NCBI GenBank assembly: GCA_016208495.1
Contig: JACQXX010000015.1
Location: 1-49,122 of the forward strand
Direction of reading: 5' to 3'
From: Acidobacteriota bacterium
Lineage (GTDB): Bacteria; Acidobacteriota; Blastocatellia; Chloracidobacteriales; Chloracidobacteriaceae
Length of the DNA: 49,122 nucleotides
Part shown: positions 26,283-35,748 of the stretch, one piece after another
Numbering within the stretch: position 1 is the first letter of the stretch
How the letters are laid out: every line of letters begins with the position of its first letter
Notes under the pieces: model-generated
Seen by the model: the letters and a program-made list of their open reading frames with translations, nothing else
Database searches by the model: none
What the model was told of the DNA's origin: nothing
Translations under genes and position numbers: made by a program

Positions 26283-26816
26283 ATGTCGAGCAAACTTGTC
26301 ATCAGCGCCATCGGTCCGGATCGGGTCGGACTTGTTAAAAGCATTTCGGCCTTCATTGTCGAACGCAACGCCAATATTGAAGACAGCAAAATGGCGGTCT
26401 TTTGCGGCGAATTTGCTATCATCATGCTCGTTGGCGGCCAAGAAGCCGACCTGACGGCCATCGAACACAGTCAGTCGCAACTGGCCGAACAAACCGGCCT
26501 GAACATCTTTATGCGGCGTCCGTCTGAGGTGAAACCAGCGGAATCGGGTGTGCCCTACACGCTGGTGGCGTCGTCAATTGACCATCCTGGGATTGTGCAC
26601 CGCCTGACGAGTGAGCTTTCCGCTTCCGGAATCAACATCGAGTCCATGGAAACCAAAACCTATAGCGCTCCCTGGAGCGGAACGCCGATGTTTCGATTTG
26701 AAGCCAAACTCTCCATTCCACAACAGGTGAATGTTCCGCGCCTGCGCTCCCATTTCCTGTCGCTTGGCGAAGAAGAAAATTTTGATATTGATTTGACGGT
26801 AGTTAGTAGTCAGTAG
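26283..26816 (+). CDS. Double ACT-domain protein (GcvR-like)
   Basis: A 177-residue protein made of two ACT domains: residues 3-78 (LVISAIGPDRVGLVKSISAFI) and 91-170 (YTLVASSIDHPGIVHRLTSEL). This layout matches GcvR, the regulator of the glycine cleavage system, and similar ACT-ACT proteins that sense amino acids. I placed the start at the ATG at 26283, where the ACT domain begins; the upstream extension in frame has no ribosome site. The stop and the last residues (VVSSQ) come from the following TAGTCAG array. Regulatory target not shown. Confidence 0.85.
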   Translation: MSSKLVISAIGPDRVGLVKSISAFIVERNANIEDSKMAVFCGEFAIIMLVGGQEADLTAIEHSQSQLAEQTGLNIFMRRPSEVKPAESGVPYTLVASSIDHPGIVHRLTSELSASGINIESMETKTYSAPWSGTPMFRFEAKLSIPQQVNVPRLRSHFLSLGEEENFDIDLTVVSSQ

Positions 26817-26991
26817 TCAGTAGTCAGTAGTCAGTAGTCAGTAGTGGATAAGTCAGTAGTCAGTAGATAAAACCCGAACCGTTGAATTCGTCGAATTCTT
26901 GAAAAGAATTGTTTCTAAATGATTCAAATAGAACCAAATACCCTTGACAGGCAACTCGAAATCCTAACACTCGACTACTGACTACTGACTT
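26803..26991. repeat. CTGACTA-family dispersed element, copy 2
   Basis: The left arm is a TAGTCAG array (26803-26844 plus 26851-26866) and the right arm is CTGACTA (26973-26991). The core matches copy 1 at 20584-20727 without gaps. It lies between two convergent genes; the left arm gives the stop of the ACT gene (26814-26816) and the right arm the stop of the kinase gene (26982-26984). Confidence 0.93.
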
Positions 26992-29456
26992 TTCGGCCAG
27001 AGCCCAACTTTCCGCAATAGCTGGGAAAAGCGTGGATCCTGACGAATTGGATCAAAACGTGGATCAATGTTGAGAAACACCATCTCGCGGTAGCGTTCCT
27101 CCAGACTTTTTTCGAGATATTTGAAGGCGGCTTCCTCATCTCCCAACCCAATTGAAATCACCGCCAGGTTGTAAGACGACACATATTCGGTTTTGGCCCG
27201 TTTCTGCAGGGTTGTCAGGAGTCGCATGGCTTCGTCGCGATTGCCTGAAGCTGCCTGACAGTGGCCGATCATGGTCACGACCGCCGGGTTGTTGTTTGAG
27301 AGCGCCATGGCTTTTTGGAATTCGGCCAGGGCTTCTGGGAAAAGCCCTTTTTGTTCATATGAAAGACCCAAAAAGGCGTGGGTGTTGACAAAGCGGTCAA
27401 TTGCCAGCACCCGGCGACATTCCAGGATGGCCCAGTCATATTGGCGTGAGTAGTAGTACAAATGCGCCACCGTCGTGTTGACTGGCAGCGAGAGCGGGTC
27501 AAGTTGTTGGGCACGTTGGGCTGATTGGATCGCTTCATCAGTCCGTCCAAGCAATTCCAGGCAAATCGCCAGCCACTGGTGAGCTGTGGCATAGCCTGGG
27601 TTGAGATCAATTGCCCGCCGGAATTCACGCTCGGCACCGGCCCAATCCCAGTCATAGTACATTTTGATATCCGCCAGCGAAGCGTGCGCTTCGGCAATAT
27701 TTGGATCGAGTTCCAGGGCTTTCAGGACAGCTTCCTTGGCTTCCGGATAGGCTTCCCGAGGTCGGCGCAGGCCATAATACCCCATCAATCCATAGGTATC
27801 AGCCAGCCCGGTGTAGGCCAGTGCATATTTGGGATCAATCCGAATCGCCTCTTTGAAGTGTTCGACGGCGGATTCGAGCGATTCCCTGGTGCGTTTGTTC
27901 CAGGCATAGCGTCCGCGCAGATATGCCTGATGGGCTTCTGAGTTTTCAGTAAAGTGCTTGATGACTTTCTGGCGCTGCTCGCCGGTTAGCCGAAATTGAA
28001 GGTTGGTAGAGATATCTTCCGCGATTTCATCCTGGGTGAACAGAATGTCGGAGGTGGTGCTGTTGTATTGCTCGCCCCAGAGCCGTGAACCATCTTTCAC
28101 ATCCACCAGTTCGGTTGAAATGATCAGCATTTTATTGCGTTGGGTGACACGTCCGGTCAAAACGGATCGGACTTTTAATTCCTGACCAACTTTCTGGGGA
28201 TCAGGCTGGCGGCCCTTGTAACGAAAAACAGTGCTGCTTGCCATCACTCTCAGGCCCGGTACATGCGACAGGCTGTTGATGATGTTTTCGGTGATGCCGT
28301 CACTCAGGTAATCGGTTGAAGGATCAGACGTGGTGTTGACAAATGGCAGTACCGCAATCGAATCAATGGCTGAATTTTCAACGACATTGCGCGCTTTGGC
28401 CCGTTCCCGAAAATACTGTGCCACCGGAAAAACCAGCGCCGTCAGGAGCAAGGTCACAATGAGCCCAAATAAAGCGGTCCGCAGATGACGAATCGGGATG
28501 CCCCAGGTGTGTTTGGTGATTGGTGGCGTTGAGTCCCAGAGGCGCAACGTAATGGCGCTTTCCCCAGAGCACAGGCTGTAGATGCCTTGCAATTCACCCA
28601 ATAAATCACGAGTGGTCGGGTAGCGTTTTTCCGGGATTTTGGCCAGGCACCGGGCAATCAACTGGCAGAATTCTTCCGGCATGCGCTGATCGGATCCCTG
28701 CACTGGTGGGGTTGGGTCGGTAATAATCGCCGCCAGGGTCTGAATGGTGTTGGCCCGATCAAAGGGGCGTTTCCCGGTGACCATTTCATACAAAATGACC
28801 CCAAACGAAAACTGATCGGAATGAAATCCGATTGGGTCGCTTGATGCCTGCTCGGGGCTCATATAGCTGACCGTTCCAAGAATGACTCCGGGCGTGGTCC
28901 GGATCGGCGGCGGCTGTGAATCATCAATAATCTGGGTATTAATTTGTGAGTTTTGGGACTGCGGAATGGCTGGAATCAACTTTGCCAGCCCAAAGTCCAG
29001 AATTTTGGCCCGTCCATCACGGCTGACCATGATGTTTTCGGGCTTGAGATCGCGGTGAACAATCCCGGCTTCGTGGGCAGCGGCCAGTCCCTCAGCGACT
29101 TGAATCACCAGATGGAGCATCTGGCTGAGCGTCAACGACCCGTCCTGCATCAGCCCACGCAGGGAGCGGCCTTCGACCAGTTCTGAGACAATGTAGCTCT
29201 GGTCATGTTCAAACCCGACATCATAAATGGCGACAATATTTGGATGATTCAGTGCACTGGCTGCACGGGCTTCATTTTCAAAACGGCGTTTCATTTCCGG
29301 ATTGGTGGCGGCCTCGGGTGACAAAATCTTGAGGGCGACATCACGTCCAAGCCGGCTGTCACGCGCCCGATACACCGCCCCCATACCACCGGCGCCAAGT
29401 TTGCCGATGATTTCATAAGGACCGAACCGGGTTTGTGTTGGAAGGTGGGCTGCCAT
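26982..29456 (-). CDS. Ser/Thr protein kinase with TolB/FlgO-like and TPR domains
   Basis: An 824-residue membrane kinase. Residues 14-280 form a Hanks-type kinase domain: glycine loop LGAGGMGAVY at 20-29, K43, HRDLKPEN at 134-141, DFG at 154-156 and GTVSYMSPEQ. All catalytic residues are present. A transmembrane segment lies at about 330-350. Residues about 367-505 (IAVLPFVNTTSDPSTDYLSDGI, LTGRVTQRNKMLIISTELV) match the TolB-N/FlgO-like domain common beside TPRs in CadC-type regulators. From about 520 to 800 TPRs follow. The outer part is probably periplasmic and senses or scaffolds. Its last residues (KSQ) and stop come from the repeat array. Confidence 0.93.
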   Translation of the reverse strand: MAAHLPTQTRFGPYEIIGKLGAGGMGAVYRARDSRLGRDVALKILSPEAATNPEMKRRFENEARAASALNHPNIVAIYDVGFEHDQSYIVSELVEGRSLRGLMQDGSLTLSQMLHLVIQVAEGLAAAHEAGIVHRDLKPENIMVSRDGRAKILDFGLAKLIPAIPQSQNSQINTQIIDDSQPPPIRTTPGVILGTVSYMSPEQASSDPIGFHSDQFSFGVILYEMVTGKRPFDRANTIQTLAAIITDPTPPVQGSDQRMPEEFCQLIARCLAKIPEKRYPTTRDLLGELQGIYSLCSGESAITLRLWDSTPPITKHTWGIPIRHLRTALFGLIVTLLLTALVFPVAQYFRERAKARNVVENSAIDSIAVLPFVNTTSDPSTDYLSDGITENIINSLSHVPGLRVMASSTVFRYKGRQPDPQKVGQELKVRSVLTGRVTQRNKMLIISTELVDVKDGSRLWGEQYNSTTSDILFTQDEIAEDISTNLQFRLTGEQRQKVIKHFTENSEAHQAYLRGRYAWNKRTRESLESAVEHFKEAIRIDPKYALAYTGLADTYGLMGYYGLRRPREAYPEAKEAVLKALELDPNIAEAHASLADIKMYYDWDWAGAEREFRRAIDLNPGYATAHQWLAICLELLGRTDEAIQSAQRAQQLDPLSLPVNTTVAHLYYYSRQYDWAILECRRVLAIDRFVNTHAFLGLSYEQKGLFPEALAEFQKAMALSNNNPAVVTMIGHCQAASGNRDEAMRLLTTLQKRAKTEYVSSYNLAVISIGLGDEEAAFKYLEKSLEERYREMVFLNIDPRFDPIRQDPRFSQLLRKVGLWPKSQ

Positions 29457-29462
29457 TGTGTT

Positions 29463-29535
29463 CAGGAGTCAGGGGTTAGGGTTTCGGGGGAAAATAAAGG
29501 GACAAAAGGACAAAAAGGACAAAAAGGACAAAAGT
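29463..29535. repeat. Short tandem array AAGGACAAA
   Basis: About four copies of a 9-base AAGGACAAA unit at 29500-29534, preceded by a G-rich CAGGGGTTAGGG stretch. It fills the space between the divergent kinase gene and the gapA promoter. Confidence 0.75.
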
Positions 29536-29569
29536 TCAAAAACCCGGAACCCCAAGTGCCAAATGGTTC

Positions 29570-29597
29570 TTGACTTCATTGGGGTCACTGGGATAAT
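29570..29597 (+). promoter_or_regulatory. Candidate sigma-70-type promoter for gapA
   Basis: TTGACT at 29570-29575 and GATAAT at 29592-29597 are 16 bases apart, about 108 bases before the gapA start. No other gene lies between. The gene itself has a strong AGGAGGG ribosome site. Predicted by eye only. Confidence 0.5.
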
Positions 29598-29704
29598 CCT
29601 AGCCTTTCTCGACAACCCAGAAAAGCGAATGTTTCACGCCCCATCCATCGCTTTGTCGCAATCCACACACTCTATCATTCAACTGAATTGTTCAGGAGGG
29701 TTTC

Positions 29705-30715
29705 ATGGCCATCAAAGTAGGCATTAACGGATTCGGTCGTATCGGACGCAACGTGCTGCGTACGGTTCTCGGCGACTCAGAGATTGAAATCGTTGCCGTA
29801 AACGATTTGACCGACGCAAAAACGCTGGCGCACTTGCTCAAATACGACTCGATTTTGGGAAATTTGGAAGCCACGGTCACGGCTCCGGCTGAAGACTGTA
29901 TCGAAGTCAACGGACATCCAATCAAAGTCTTCAAAGTGCGCAGTCCGGAAGAACTCGATTGGGAATCGGTCGGTGCGGAAGTTGTGGTCGAATCCACTGG
30001 TTTGTTCACCAAGGGTGAAAAGGCCGCTGGCCACCTGCGTGGACCAGTCAAAAAGGTCATTATCTCGGCACCCGCCAAGGGTGAAGACCTGACCATCGTG
30101 CTCGGCGTGAACGACCATATGTATGATCCGGAAAAACACCGGATTCTGTCCAACGCATCCTGCACTACAAACTGTCTGGCGCCGGTTGCCAAAGTCATTC
30201 ACGAAAATTTTGGGATCGTCAAAGCCTTGATGACGACCATTCACGCCTACACCAACGACCAGCGCATTCTGGATCTGCCACACAGCGACCTGCGCCGCGC
30301 CCGCGCTGCCGCGCTGTCAATGATTCCGACCAAAACCGGTGCGGCCCAGGCCGTGGAACTGGTGATGCCAGAACTCAAAGGCAAATTCGACGGTCTGGCC
30401 GTGCGTGTCCCAACGCCGAACGTGTCAGTGGTTGACGTGACATTTGAAGTTGAGAAATCAACCGATAAGGAAGGCGTCATGAATGCTCTGAAGGCAGCGG
30501 CGGAAGGCCCATTGAAAGGGATTTTGGCCTACACCGAAGAACCGCTGGTTTCCATTGACTTCCGGATGAACCCAAACTCATCCATTGTGGACGGTCCGCT
30601 CACCCGTGTCATCGGCGGCAACATGATCAAAGTGATGTCGTGGTATGACAATGAATGGGGCTATAGCTGCCGTGTCCGTGACCTGATCAAGTTCATGGCC
30701 GCGAAAGGACTGTAG
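29705..30715 (+). CDS. gapA: Glyceraldehyde-3-phosphate dehydrogenase, type I
   Basis: Oxidises and phosphorylates glyceraldehyde-3-phosphate with NAD in glycolysis or the reverse in gluconeogenesis. The 336-residue length is normal. NAD-binding GFGRIGR lies at 9-15 with D34 following the second strand, which suggests NAD rather than NADP preference. The active-site motif [10 protein letters not shown] places the catalytic cysteine at C153. [12 protein letters not shown] near the C-terminus is also typical. AGGAGGG four bases upstream of the ATG is the best ribosome site in the window. Repeats follow directly after the stop. Confidence 0.97.
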   Translation: MAIKVGINGFGRIGRNVLRTVLGDSEIEIVAVNDLTDAKTLAHLLKYDSILGNLEATVTAPAEDCIEVNGHPIKVFKVRSPEELDWESVGAEVVVESTGLFTKGEKAAGHLRGPVKKVIISAPAKGEDLTIVLGVNDHMYDPEKHRILSNASCTTNCLAPVAKVIHENFGIVKALMTTIHAYTNDQRILDLPHSDLRRARAAALSMIPTKTGAAQAVELVMPELKGKFDGLAVRVPTPNVSVVDVTFEVEKSTDKEGVMNALKAAAEGPLKGILAYTEEPLVSIDFRMNPNSSIVDGPLTRVIGGNMIKVMSWYDNEWGYSCRVRDLIKFMAAKGL

Positions 30716-30719
30716 AAAA

Positions 30720-31177
30720 ACTGACAAGGTGACAAGGTGACAAGGTGATAGGATGACAGGGTGACAGGGTGACAGTGTGACAGGGTGACAAGGTGACAAG
30801 GTGACCCAGTGATCTATGACAAGATGATCCTGCTTCTACCGGATTTTGTGTTGGGGACAAATTAGGAGTGCCAGGAAGTCAGTACCACCCGCGTCAGTGG
30901 GTGGCCAGCCGGCTTCCAATCCCACCTACTCACGCAGGTGGTACTGACAAGTTCTTTATTTTCAACACCGACTTGGCCCAACACAAAATCCGGTAGAAGC
31001 AGAGATGATCTATGACAAGGTGACTAAATATCATCTTGTCACCCTGTCACCCTGTCACCTTGTCACCTTGTCACCCTGTCACCTTGTCACCTTGTCATAG
31101 ATCACTGGGTCACTTTGTCACCTTGTCATAGGTCACTGGGTCACCTTGTCACCTTGTCACCCTGTCATTTGTCACTA
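30720..31177. repeat. Triple-nested inverted element (ACAAGGTG arrays)
   Basis: The 459-base gap between gapA and the TPR gene is one composite. Outermost: octamer arrays of ACAAGGTG (30722-30812) and its inverse (31022-31170). Next: a perfect 26-base inverted repeat at 30830-30855 and 30977-31002. Innermost: a REP-like TCAGTACCACC pair at 30879-30904 and 30921-30947. The arrays read inward with TGA, and the right array edge supplies the TAG stop of the TPR gene (plus-strand CTA at 31175-31177). No gene is seen in it. Confidence 0.92.
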
Positions 31178-32188
31178 TTTCACGCGTTCCAGCGCGGTTT
31201 TGAAATATTCATCCTGCCCGTTCGAAATCTGGTCGCCTTTCTCATACACCGCTCGCGCTTTTTCCGCTTTCCCATCCTTTTCATAAACATAGCCCAATTC
31301 CTTGAGCACATTGGTGTTGTCGGGCAGCAGTTCGCTGGCTCGAATCAGCACCGGTGCGGCTTTGGAAAACTGGTCGCTTCGCGACAAGGCAATGCCGAAG
31401 TTGAATTGAATCAAACCATTATCGGGAGACGCCGTGGCCGCTTTTTCAAGTTCTGGCGCCGCTTTGGCAAATTGTCGGGTGAGCAAATAAAACTGTCCCA
31501 TCAGTGCCGCGCTATCAGCCGAGGCATCCAGCGATTTCAGGCTTTGCAGCGCGGTTTGGGTTTTGGTGAGTTGGGTTTTATCTTCGGGGTTTGCGGCCAG
31601 CCGCTGTAAATGAATACTGGTCAATAGTTTCCAGGAAGCCAGGTCTTTAGGATTAAGTGTTACGGCCTGTGATAGGCTAGCCATGGCTTCAGGCTCGTGT
31701 TTGAGCTGAAAGTGCGTGGCACCGAGCAGGTAATGGCTGGTGGCATCGTTGGGTTTTTGAGAAACGGCGTAGGTCAGTTCCGGAATGGCTTCGTCAAACT
31801 TACCGGCATAAAACAACGCCCGGCTGAGGGCAATCCGGGCGGCGGAATCCTCGCGTTTTTCCTGCTCCAGCGAAAGTTCATTCGCCCGCCGGAGCGAAAC
31901 CACCGCTGGCTCGTACTGCTGTAACTGCAACTGACACAATCCGGCCAGACGATAGGCCGCGCCGTAGTTTGGATATCGTTCGGCGACAAACTGCAATTCG
32001 GTCAGCGCCGCCGCATACTGGTTTTGTTGATACAGGGAAATGCCTTTTTGCATTCGCGCCTGGGCTTCTTCGCTGTTTTGAATGTCCTGGGCCGGAACCG
32101 ACAATGTCGGCAACATCACCGGAACGCTCAGTCCCGCGCTGCCAATCAAGGCCCAGAGAACCGCTGTGTGGATCGTTCGCATGTACAA
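31175..32188 (-). CDS. Exported TPR-repeat protein
   Basis: A 337-residue protein with a signal peptide (hydrophobic 7-30, VMLPTLSVPAQ). From about residue 45 to 330 it consists of TPR units: GISLYQQNQYAAALTELQFVA, AAYRLAGLCQLQLQQYEPAV, SHYLLGATHFQLKHEPEAM and ELGYVYEKDGKAEKARAVY. Likely periplasmic protein-protein contacts; the partner is unknown. GAGGAG about 11 bases upstream supports the start. It follows the kinase/TPR gene at 32316 in the same direction with a repeat element between, so co-transcription is uncertain. Confidence 0.87.
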   Translation of the reverse strand: MYMRTIHTAVLWALIGSAGLSVPVMLPTLSVPAQDIQNSEEAQARMQKGISLYQQNQYAAALTELQFVAERYPNYGAAYRLAGLCQLQLQQYEPAVVSLRRANELSLEQEKREDSAARIALSRALFYAGKFDEAIPELTYAVSQKPNDATSHYLLGATHFQLKHEPEAMASLSQAVTLNPKDLASWKLLTSIHLQRLAANPEDKTQLTKTQTALQSLKSLDASADSAALMGQFYLLTRQFAKAAPELEKAATASPDNGLIQFNFGIALSRSDQFSKAAPVLIRASELLPDNTNVLKELGYVYEKDGKAEKARAVYEKGDQISNGQDEYFKTALERVK

Positions 32189-32210
32189 AATGTCTCCTCA
32201 ACTTATTAAA

Positions 32211-32340
32211 AGCGAAATAGTGAAGTAGCGAAATAGCGAAGTAGTTTAAGATAAAGAGTTTAGGGGTTGACAGAAACCAATCTAATCCGTGACGCTGGGC
32301 TACTTCGCTACTTCGCTACTTCGCTACTTCGCTACTTCGC
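32211..32340. repeat. Inverted octamer-array element (TAGCGAAG family), copy 2
   Basis: The left array is TAGCGAAG-like (32211-32245); the right array is about five exact CTTCGCTA units (32300-32340). The core of about 55 bases shares a TTGACAG-containing stretch with copy 1. The right array encodes the last residues (EVAK) and the stop of the kinase gene to its right. Confidence 0.9.
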
Positions 32341-35300
32341 TGGATTTCCTCCAAATACTCACCATATTCATATTTGAGTAAACTATTGAGCTGAAATGCT
32401 TTTTCAAGATTCTCAATTGCCTGTTTGATTGCTCTGGCGTGGGTTCCGGCTGAACGGGTCGCTTTTGCCTGTAACCAATAGAATACGCCTTTGCGAGCAA
32501 TGGCTTCAGAATTGGTTGGGTTGATCCGGAGTGCTCGATCAAGCTCTGTCAGCCCGGTTTGGATTGCCGGCACTGGGTTTTGGTTGTGCTGCAGTTGCCA
32601 TTCGGCTTTCCAGCGATAGACTTCAGATCTTGAGAAATACAGGTAATCATCTTCGGCATTGAGTTTTTGGGCGACCTGGTAGGCAGCGATGGCTTTTTCA
32701 AAGTGGGATTCCGGCGACTGGTTGTTTTTCAAGGCCCAGCGGGCGGCAAGGGTTTCAGCTTCTGCCTCAAGAATGTATGGCGAAGGATTGGTTGGGTTGA
32801 TTCCGATTGATTTCGCGACGGCTTTGTGGGTTTCAGCCAGGGAATCGGCTGGATCCTGGTTGTGCTTGAGCTGATATTCACTCATCAGATTGTAAGCCCC
32901 ACCCAAATTGGTGTTGTCCGCCCCGGAGTTGGGGTTGATCCGGAGTGCCTCCTGAATTGACTCAAGGCACAGTTTCAACGAACTGGTTGGGTCCAGGCCA
33001 ATCTGCATTTCAAAATCAGCCAGCGTGCTATAGGCATTCGAAAGGTTGGTAAAAGCTGGGGTATACGTTGGATCAATTTGAATCAGTTTACGGTAGGTTT
33101 CAATTCCTTTCCGGATATTCTGGCGGGGATCTTTCCCGTGCTCCATGTCATAATAACTCAAGGAGTTGTAAAGAATTCCAAGCTCATTGTAGGCACCAGT
33201 GTCGTTTGGTGTAACCTGCAGTGCCTGGTTTAGACTGGTAATTGACTGATCAAATGAAGCCTGTGGGTCAAGGCCGTGATACATCTCGTATTCGCCCCGA
33301 ATTGAATAGGCGATGCCTAGATTGCGATACACACTGATCCGGCGGGTGCCCAACTGAATGGCCTTCTGGGCAAATGCAACGGACTGGTCCAATGCCTGAC
33401 GGGGGTCTTCACCCTGGAGAAATTGCTGTTCCCCCATGCGCCAGTAACAGACCGCCTTGCGGTTAAAAATCACACCCGCCTCGGGGTGAATGACCAGCGC
33501 TTTGTCACAGACATCGAGCAGTTTGCGAAATGTTTCATTGGTGAGTGTCCCGCGGGCACCTTCGACCCCGACCACGCCAAACCAGCGCTGAATATCTCCC
33601 TCATAAACCGTGATATCGCTTTGGCCAATCCGACTGGCTGCCTGATATGCCTGACCAGCGCGGGTAAATTCGTCCATGGCACCGGGATAGTCGCCCGTAT
33701 CAGATTTCTCTTCCCCCTGGGCCACGGCCACATCGGCCTCCAGTTTTTTGGCTTCATAGAGCCAGGGCACCTGTTCAAAGGCCGACTGGGCCTTTTGTAT
33801 CGCCAATGGATAATCTTTCGTGTAGAAGGCAATCAGCCCTTTGACATAATCGCCATGTCCGCGCTGGCGGGTGTCTTGCGTTTGGGAGTATTGCTTCAGG
33901 TGATTGAGGGCCGGGATGAGATACTGGTCTTCCAGTTCACGTTTCCGTCGTTCCCGCAGGGCCACGGTTGGGCTCCGTTCAGCTTCCTCCAGGTGCTTGC
34001 GATAGAGTTCGCCCATGACCAGACCCAGGGCGTAGGAAAATTCGCGCGACTCATAGCCGTTTTGCTGAGCCAGTTGGAAGTGTTCCCAGGCTTGATCATA
34101 TTCGTTGAGTGCCAGATAGGCGCGTCCCAGGGCATAGTTTCCCGGGCCCTGGCTCACACTACCGGCTTCCTGCATTCGGTGCTGAAGTTGGGCGATTTGT
34201 TCGCGGACCAGCATCCGTTCGCGCCGTGTATCGTGAATGGGCATGAGATGGGCAAAGCGCAACAGGGCATCAATTTCTTTGGCTGATTCGCCAAATTCCT
34301 GCGATAACTGGGCCTGGACCGAGGCTTTCCAGCGTTCGCGCACCACCACCACCGCCATAAACACAAAAACCAGAAAGGCGAGGAGGGCAAACCCGACGGC
34401 CAGTTTGTTTTTGCGTGCTTTTTTGACGAACCGATACCAGCGTGATGCCTGTTGCGCCTGAATTGGGTCTCCGTCCAGATACGCCTGCAGGTCCTGGGCC
34501 AGGGCATGGGCTGAGTCATAGCGGCGATGAGGCGCTTTTTCAAGGCATTTCAGGGTGATGGTTTCAAGATCCACCGGAATTCCAGGCAGATGTTTGCGCA
34601 ACGGGATGGGTTCGCGAGAGATGACCTGGAGCATCACGCCCATGGCCGTGGTGCCGTCAAATGGCGGTTGCCCTGAAAGCAGGTCATAAAGCGTGGCACC
34701 GAGACTGTAGACATCAGAGCGGCGGTCCACCTGTTTGATTTCACCTCGGGCCTGTTCTGGCGACATGTAAGAAGGTGTCCCCATAATAAACCCGGTTTGG
34801 GTCAGGCCGTCATTGGCGCCCATATCGCGGGCCAGCCCGAAATCCATCACAAAAGGGCGATAGCGGCCATCTTCAAGCTGTTCGACCATGATGTTGGCCG
34901 GTTTGATATCCCGATGAATGATTCCCTGACGATGAGCGGCTTGCAGCGCCTGAGCCACATCCCGAATCACCGTCACTTTCTGTTCAATGGTCATTTCCGC
35001 CTGGGCATCGCGCAGGGAAGGTCCATTGATAAATTGCATGGCGATAAAGGGATTTCCATCCACCTGGCCGACTTCATAGACTTTGCAGATATGTTCGTGG
35101 TCAATTTGAGCCTGGGCGCGGGCTTCCTGGGTAAAGCGCTGTACTTGCCGGGGGTCGCTGCCGCGGATGAATTTGAGTGCCACCACGCGGTTCAATCGTC
35201 GGTCACGGGCTTTGTAGACCACACCCATTCCGCCGTGGCCGAGCAGTTGCAGAAATTCATAATGCTCCAGTTTTTCGACCGGGAACCCGTCGGTGTTGAT

Positions 35301-35600
35301 TGGCAACAACCGATGTGAGCCAGACAGGGGGATAGTTTCGGCATGGGCCAGATGGTTGTCTGCGGAGTTGCCCAGGGTGGGATTATTGGTTTCGGCTTCA
35401 ATGGCCAGTGATTCAACCGTTGCCTGATTGAGGCGTCCTTCACGAACCAGATAATCAATGCGCTCACTCCAAACCGGAAGTCCCTCAAAAGTGATGGCGT
35501 GGCCGATGGAATCTTCCAGTGCGCGCAGATCTCCCTGACTAATCAACCCTTTGGCAACTGCATGTTGTAGAATCCATTCTTCTTGCTCTTTGTGCAGCAT
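32316..35600 (-). CDS. Ser/Thr protein kinase with long-period TPR-like repeats
   Basis: A 1094-residue membrane kinase. About 110 N-terminal residues of unknown helical sequence precede the kinase domain: LLGHGGMGVVY at 119-129, K143, HRDIKPAN at 229-236, DFG at 253-255 and GTPSYMSPEQ. The catalytic residues are complete. A transmembrane segment lies at about 403-425. TPR-type helices follow, and from residue 730 to the end there are eight units with an exact 46-residue period, most beginning [GN]-x-[DSN]-P. The outer part is probably a periplasmic scaffold. The gene is divergent from the V4R island (35819 on) and could be its sensor kinase, but that is inference. The last residues (EVAK) are encoded by a repeat array. 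Confidence 0.93.
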   Translation of the reverse strand: MLHKEQEEWILQHAVAKGLISQGDLRALEDSIGHAITFEGLPVWSERIDYLVREGRLNQATVESLAIEAETNNPTLGNSADNHLAHAETIPLSGSHRLLPINTDGFPVEKLEHYEFLQLLGHGGMGVVYKARDRRLNRVVALKFIRGSDPRQVQRFTQEARAQAQIDHEHICKVYEVGQVDGNPFIAMQFINGPSLRDAQAEMTIEQKVTVIRDVAQALQAAHRQGIIHRDIKPANIMVEQLEDGRYRPFVMDFGLARDMGANDGLTQTGFIMGTPSYMSPEQARGEIKQVDRRSDVYSLGATLYDLLSGQPPFDGTTAMGVMLQVISREPIPLRKHLPGIPVDLETITLKCLEKAPHRRYDSAHALAQDLQAYLDGDPIQAQQASRWYRFVKKARKNKLAVGFALLAFLVFVFMAVVVVRERWKASVQAQLSQEFGESAKEIDALLRFAHLMPIHDTRRERMLVREQIAQLQHRMQEAGSVSQGPGNYALGRAYLALNEYDQAWEHFQLAQQNGYESREFSYALGLVMGELYRKHLEEAERSPTVALRERRKRELEDQYLIPALNHLKQYSQTQDTRQRGHGDYVKGLIAFYTKDYPLAIQKAQSAFEQVPWLYEAKKLEADVAVAQGEEKSDTGDYPGAMDEFTRAGQAYQAASRIGQSDITVYEGDIQRWFGVVGVEGARGTLTNETFRKLLDVCDKALVIHPEAGVIFNRKAVCYWRMGEQQFLQGEDPRQALDQSVAFAQKAIQLGTRRISVYRNLGIAYSIRGEYEMYHGLDPQASFDQSITSLNQALQVTPNDTGAYNELGILYNSLSYYDMEHGKDPRQNIRKGIETYRKLIQIDPTYTPAFTNLSNAYSTLADFEMQIGLDPTSSLKLCLESIQEALRINPNSGADNTNLGGAYNLMSEYQLKHNQDPADSLAETHKAVAKSIGINPTNPSPYILEAEAETLAARWALKNNQSPESHFEKAIAAYQVAQKLNAEDDYLYFSRSEVYRWKAEWQLQHNQNPVPAIQTGLTELDRALRINPTNSEAIARKGVFYWLQAKATRSAGTHARAIKQAIENLEKAFQLNSLLKYEYGEYLEEIQRSSEVAK

Positions 35601-35748
35601 GGCGACCTGCCTGTGTGAGTCGTGGTCAGAGTGTCCCCAGTTCTGGACAAAAGATCATCATTTCTTTAATCTTGCAGGAGTTCCGCAAGAAGTTCCATGA
35701 TTTTTTCATTGACGACAAATATCTTTAAATAAATAACTTAAATCAATA

